Both the position numbers and the translations under genes were made by a program. Shown piece after piece: positions 13,635 through 16,272 of a stretch of DNA of 16,272 nucleotides. The stretch spans positions 944-17,215 of the forward strand of contig DMER01000052.1 in the NCBI GenBank assembly GCA_003451645.1, written 5' to 3'. Source of the stretch: Alphaproteobacteria bacterium (lineage in GTDB: Bacteria; Pseudomonadota; Alphaproteobacteria; Micropepsales; Micropepsaceae). Every line of letters begins with the position of its first letter. The first letter of the stretch is position 1. The notes beneath the pieces were generated by a model that was given only the letters and a program-made list of their open reading frames with translations, was not told the origin of the DNA and made no database searches.

Positions 13635-16272
13635 TCAGTAACCGAGCAAGGCGGCTGCTCGCTCTGTTTCCCCCTGGTCCAGCAGGGCTTGCGCGTGATC
13701 GTTGCGGAAGTCCGTCCCGCGTTCGGTCTTCTCTCGAGCGACTACGATCTGTGCGTCGCCGTGCATACCGGCGCGCGTCAATGCTATTACCCTAAGCCTG
13801 CGAATCTCAGGGTCGTTTGCGTCATTCGTGCGATCAATGAAGGTCCGGAACGCGGCTTGCGCTTGATTGCGCAGTTTGGCCGCAGACAGTGCCTCGGCCT
13901 CGTAGAATGTATCCTCGGGACGAATTGGCCCCAATCGTCGCGCTTTCACAAAGAGGTCCAATGCGCCTTTTGCGTCATTGTCTGCAAGAGCGGAGCGGGC
14001 GGCCAGCGCCAGATTGGCGGGTGTTTGTGGTATCTGCGATTGAAAGAGGTCACGGGCGATGCCATGCAGTTCCAAGGCAGCGGCTGCGTGGGCGAGGGAA
14101 GCTGCGGCCTTAGGAGACTGCGCCTGAGCGTATTGTTGAAGCAGGCGCCTCAGAGCTTTCTTGTCCTTGGTCTGACTATAGGCACGGGCCAGGGGCTCCA
14201 CGCACTGCTCGTTGCGCGCGCCTCCTGAATTTTCGCATACGTCACGGGCTTGCTTTGCCGCCCCAACATTCAATAAGTGGGCGGCCCAGGCAGCACGCTC
14301 GGCGTCAGCGGCGTTGTGGGCGCGGGCCAGAAGCCAGGCAATACCCTCCTCAGGCGGACGCGGCCCCCAAAGGAACAGCAACTGCTGAACATCCTTTGAC
14401 GTGGGCGCAGCATGCGCGGAGAGGGCGAGAAATATTGATCGGGCCTGCGCGTGTGCGCCCAGTTCAAGCAATTGAAAGGCGATTTGGCGCCGTAATTCGG
14501 GAGTTGCACCCGAAGACGAGGAAAATTCAACGAGCGCCTGCGCGCGCTGTGTCCGTGCGCCAAGCCGTTTGAGGGCATCATCATAGGCATAGAACCAGCG
14601 AAGGTCGCCACTGCGCGCGCGCGCCTCCAGGAGCGGTAGGATTTCAGGCACCGGTGATTTCATCAGCTCAAAGAGGAAATCGTCCTGAAGCTTGCGGTCT
14701 TTGGCGTGCTGCGCGGCGAACAGCAAGAATTGCTGCCTCTCAGCCGTCAGTCCGCGCTGCTTCAAACCTTCAAGATTGCGATAGGCGTAGCGCGAAAAGT
14801 CAGCTTGGTTTGCGGCCTTGAGCAACGGGAGTGCCGCATGCGGGGCCACCGTGATCACAAGCGCAATGCGGGCATCGCGCCCAGCTGTTGTCAGGCTTTG
14901 ATTGCCCAGTTCGTTCAGAAGTCGCGGCACGAGCGCTTCTGGCACGGTGCCAAGTGTTTCTTTCAGATTCGCGAGCCCATACATGGCATCCATGCGAGCG
15001 GTTTCCGGCAGCAATGTGTTCCCGGCACGGACAAAGAGAAGCGCTGCCGCATCCTGGACTTTTCCGAAAGCGATGAGTGCTTCGATTCGCGCGATTTGCA
15101 CGGCATCGTCATCGTTCGCCAATTTTTCGAGGGCCGCGAGTGCTTCTTGCCCTTGGCCATTCAGCGACAGAGCCCGTGACCAGGCAATCCGTGCCGCGGG
15201 ACTTGGCGAGGCGCTCAACCATTGTTCCGCGATTTCCAGCGCCAGTGCTTTATCACGAATGGCGAGCGCTAGAGGTGCAGCCAGTGCCAATTCGCTAGCG
15301 GGCAGGGTGGCGATGCCATCAGTCGCGGCACGCAAATGGGGAGCAATCTCGGCGGCCCGGTTCTGATCCAAGAGCAATTGGGCAACGAGCAAACGATCCA
15401 TTGTCGACGTTGCAGCGGCAAGGGCCTCCTCGGTCCGCTGCTTGGCGAGGGCGGCCCGCCCCAGGGCGAGCGCCAGGCGAGCGCTGAAAATGGGGCGCCC
15501 AGCGTCACCTGTTGCCTCAAGTGCCTCAAGCGCGGCCCGGTTACGGACCACATCAGCCTTGGACAGCGCATAGGCCAGCAAAGCCTCGGTGAAAGACCCT
15601 GGCCCTGCCCCCGCGATCTGGGTTAGGGCTTTGTCAGTGTGTGCCAAATCTGTCGCCAAGGTAATGTAAAGCGCGTAGCCCTTTGTCGGGAGAGTGCTTC
15701 GGCCCCTCAATTGGTCCAGCCTGGTGAATGCGCTTTGAGGATTGCCGCTTGCGGCTTCCAGCTCCGCCAGGACATACAAAGCGGCTGGACTACCTTCGCG
15801 GACAGCAAGGCTGTTCCCGACCAACAAGAGGCTTTGTCGTAAGAGCTTCTTGTCATTGAGGACGCCTGTGACACTTTCAAGGCTGGTCACCATGCGCGTT
15901 CGGGCGGCCCATGGCACCAGAGTGGAGCTAATGAGATCTGTACGGTGGAGATCGGCGGCCAATGCGGCGAAAAGCTGAACCATGTCAGGCGCGGTGCGCT
16001 CCTGCCAGCGTCGCATGGCGTTGTAGCTGACGGTTAGCGCTTCTTCCTTCCTTTGCGCTTGAGCCAGCAGGTTTGCCAGGATTGCGTACTCGTTTGGTGT
16101 ACCCGCACCACTCTTGACTAGCGCCGTCAACGCTCTGACACGTCCCTCGGTATTCTGATTGATGTCGTGGAGGCGATCCACTTCACGCCACTTTTTGATG
16201 TCATTGGTGCGGGCGGCCAGTTGTTCCAATTGTGCGCTGGCCGCCGCATGGATCTGTGCCTCCGCCAGGAGA
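13635..16272 (-). CDS. pelB: Large TPR protein, PelB N-terminal (periplasmic scaffold) equivalent, 5' partial
   Basis: At least 878 residues are visible and the frame is open to the window edge; the TTG at 16229 is not a real start because the frame continues upstream (AEAQIHAAASAQLEQ). The whole visible part is alpha-helical repeats rich in Ala and Leu with TPR-style pairs, for example NEYAILANLLAQAQRKEEAL, ARIAWSRALSLNGQGQEALA and EAEALSAAKLRNQAQAAFRT. It ends right after a last pair (HAQALLDQGETERAAALLGY) with no beta-barrel attached. In Pseudomonas PelB, an N-terminal TM is followed by about nineteen TPRs that bind PelA and then by the porin. Here the scaffold and porin are two proteins. 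Any N-terminal TM or signal would lie beyond the window. Identification as PelB-like rests on its place at the head of the visible pel genes plus size and repeat type; TPR sequences alone do not identify the family. Confidence 0.8.
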   Translation of the reverse strand, partial: LLAEAQIHAAASAQLEQLAARTNDIKKWREVDRLHDINQNTEGRVRALTALVKSGAGTPNEYAILANLLAQAQRKEEALTVSYNAMRRWQERTAPDMVQLFAALAADLHRTDLISSTLVPWAARTRMVTSLESVTGVLNDKKLLRQSLLLVGNSLAVREGSPAALYVLAELEAASGNPQSAFTRLDQLRGRSTLPTKGYALYITLATDLAHTDKALTQIAGAGPGSFTEALLAYALSKADVVRNRAALEALEATGDAGRPIFSARLALALGRAALAKQRTEEALAAATSTMDRLLVAQLLLDQNRAAEIAPHLRAATDGIATLPASELALAAPLALAIRDKALALEIAEQWLSASPSPAARIAWSRALSLNGQGQEALAALEKLANDDDAVQIARIEALIAFGKVQDAAALLFVRAGNTLLPETARMDAMYGLANLKETLGTVPEALVPRLLNELGNQSLTTAGRDARIALVITVAPHAALPLLKAANQADFSRYAYRNLEGLKQRGLTAERQQFLLFAAQHAKDRKLQDDFLFELMKSPVPEILPLLEARARSGDLRWFYAYDDALKRLGARTQRAQALVEFSSSSGATPELRRQIAFQLLELGAHAQARSIFLALSAHAAPTSKDVQQLLFLWGPRPPEEGIAWLLARAHNAADAERAAWAAHLLNVGAAKQARDVCENSGGARNEQCVEPLARAYSQTKDKKALRRLLQQYAQAQSPKAAASLAHAAAALELHGIARDLFQSQIPQTPANLALAARSALADNDAKGALDLFVKARRLGPIRPEDTFYEAEALSAAKLRNQAQAAFRTFIDRTNDANDPEIRRLRVIALTRAGMHGDAQIVVAREKTERGTDFRNDHAQALLDQGETERAAALLGY

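Overview
The window looks like chromosomal DNA of an alphaproteobacterium. The GC content is fairly high. The ECF sigma factor is followed by a small protein with the DAYGADPSRWPEA start that I associate with this class, and the gene families fit. The genus cannot be named from this sequence. Both ends of the window cut through genes.

Left block (1-3591, + strand) is a tight run of four genes: a phytoene-dehydrogenase-like FAD oxidoreductase (5' end outside the window), a GcvT-like folate-fold protein, an ECF sigma factor and a small one-TM protein that is probably its anti-sigma or partner. Gaps are 6, 24 and 26 bp, and a hairpin follows at 3615-3649. The middle block (3675-6967) has a PotD/PotF-type periplasmic binding protein (- strand), a short membrane-anchored protein whose tail is an 18-bp tandem repeat (PAPEAA)8 (- strand, with a clear intrinsic terminator), and a PuuA-type gamma-glutamylpolyamine synthetase (+ strand). 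The binding protein and the synthetase together suggest polyamine or related amine uptake and catabolism, but no permease or ATPase gene is visible.

Right block (6962-16272, - strand) is a Pel exopolysaccharide operon, read from right to left: a TPR protein (PelB N-terminal part, cut by the window edge), a separate signal-peptide-bearing beta-barrel protein (PelB C-terminal part), PelD, PelE, PelF and PelG. The last five genes are coupled by three ATGA overlaps and one 4-bp gap. PelF polymerises the sugar inside the cell, PelD/E/G form the inner membrane export complex, and the TPR scaffold and barrel carry the polymer through periplasm and outer membrane.

The operon departs from the Pseudomonas pelABCDEFG plan in three visible ways. 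PelB is split into two proteins. No PelC lipoprotein lies between the barrel and PelD. PelD ends after its GAF domain, so it lacks the degenerate GGDEF domain that binds c-di-GMP in Pseudomonas. This variant Pel machine is the most interesting system in the window. PelA is not visible and could lie beyond the right edge.
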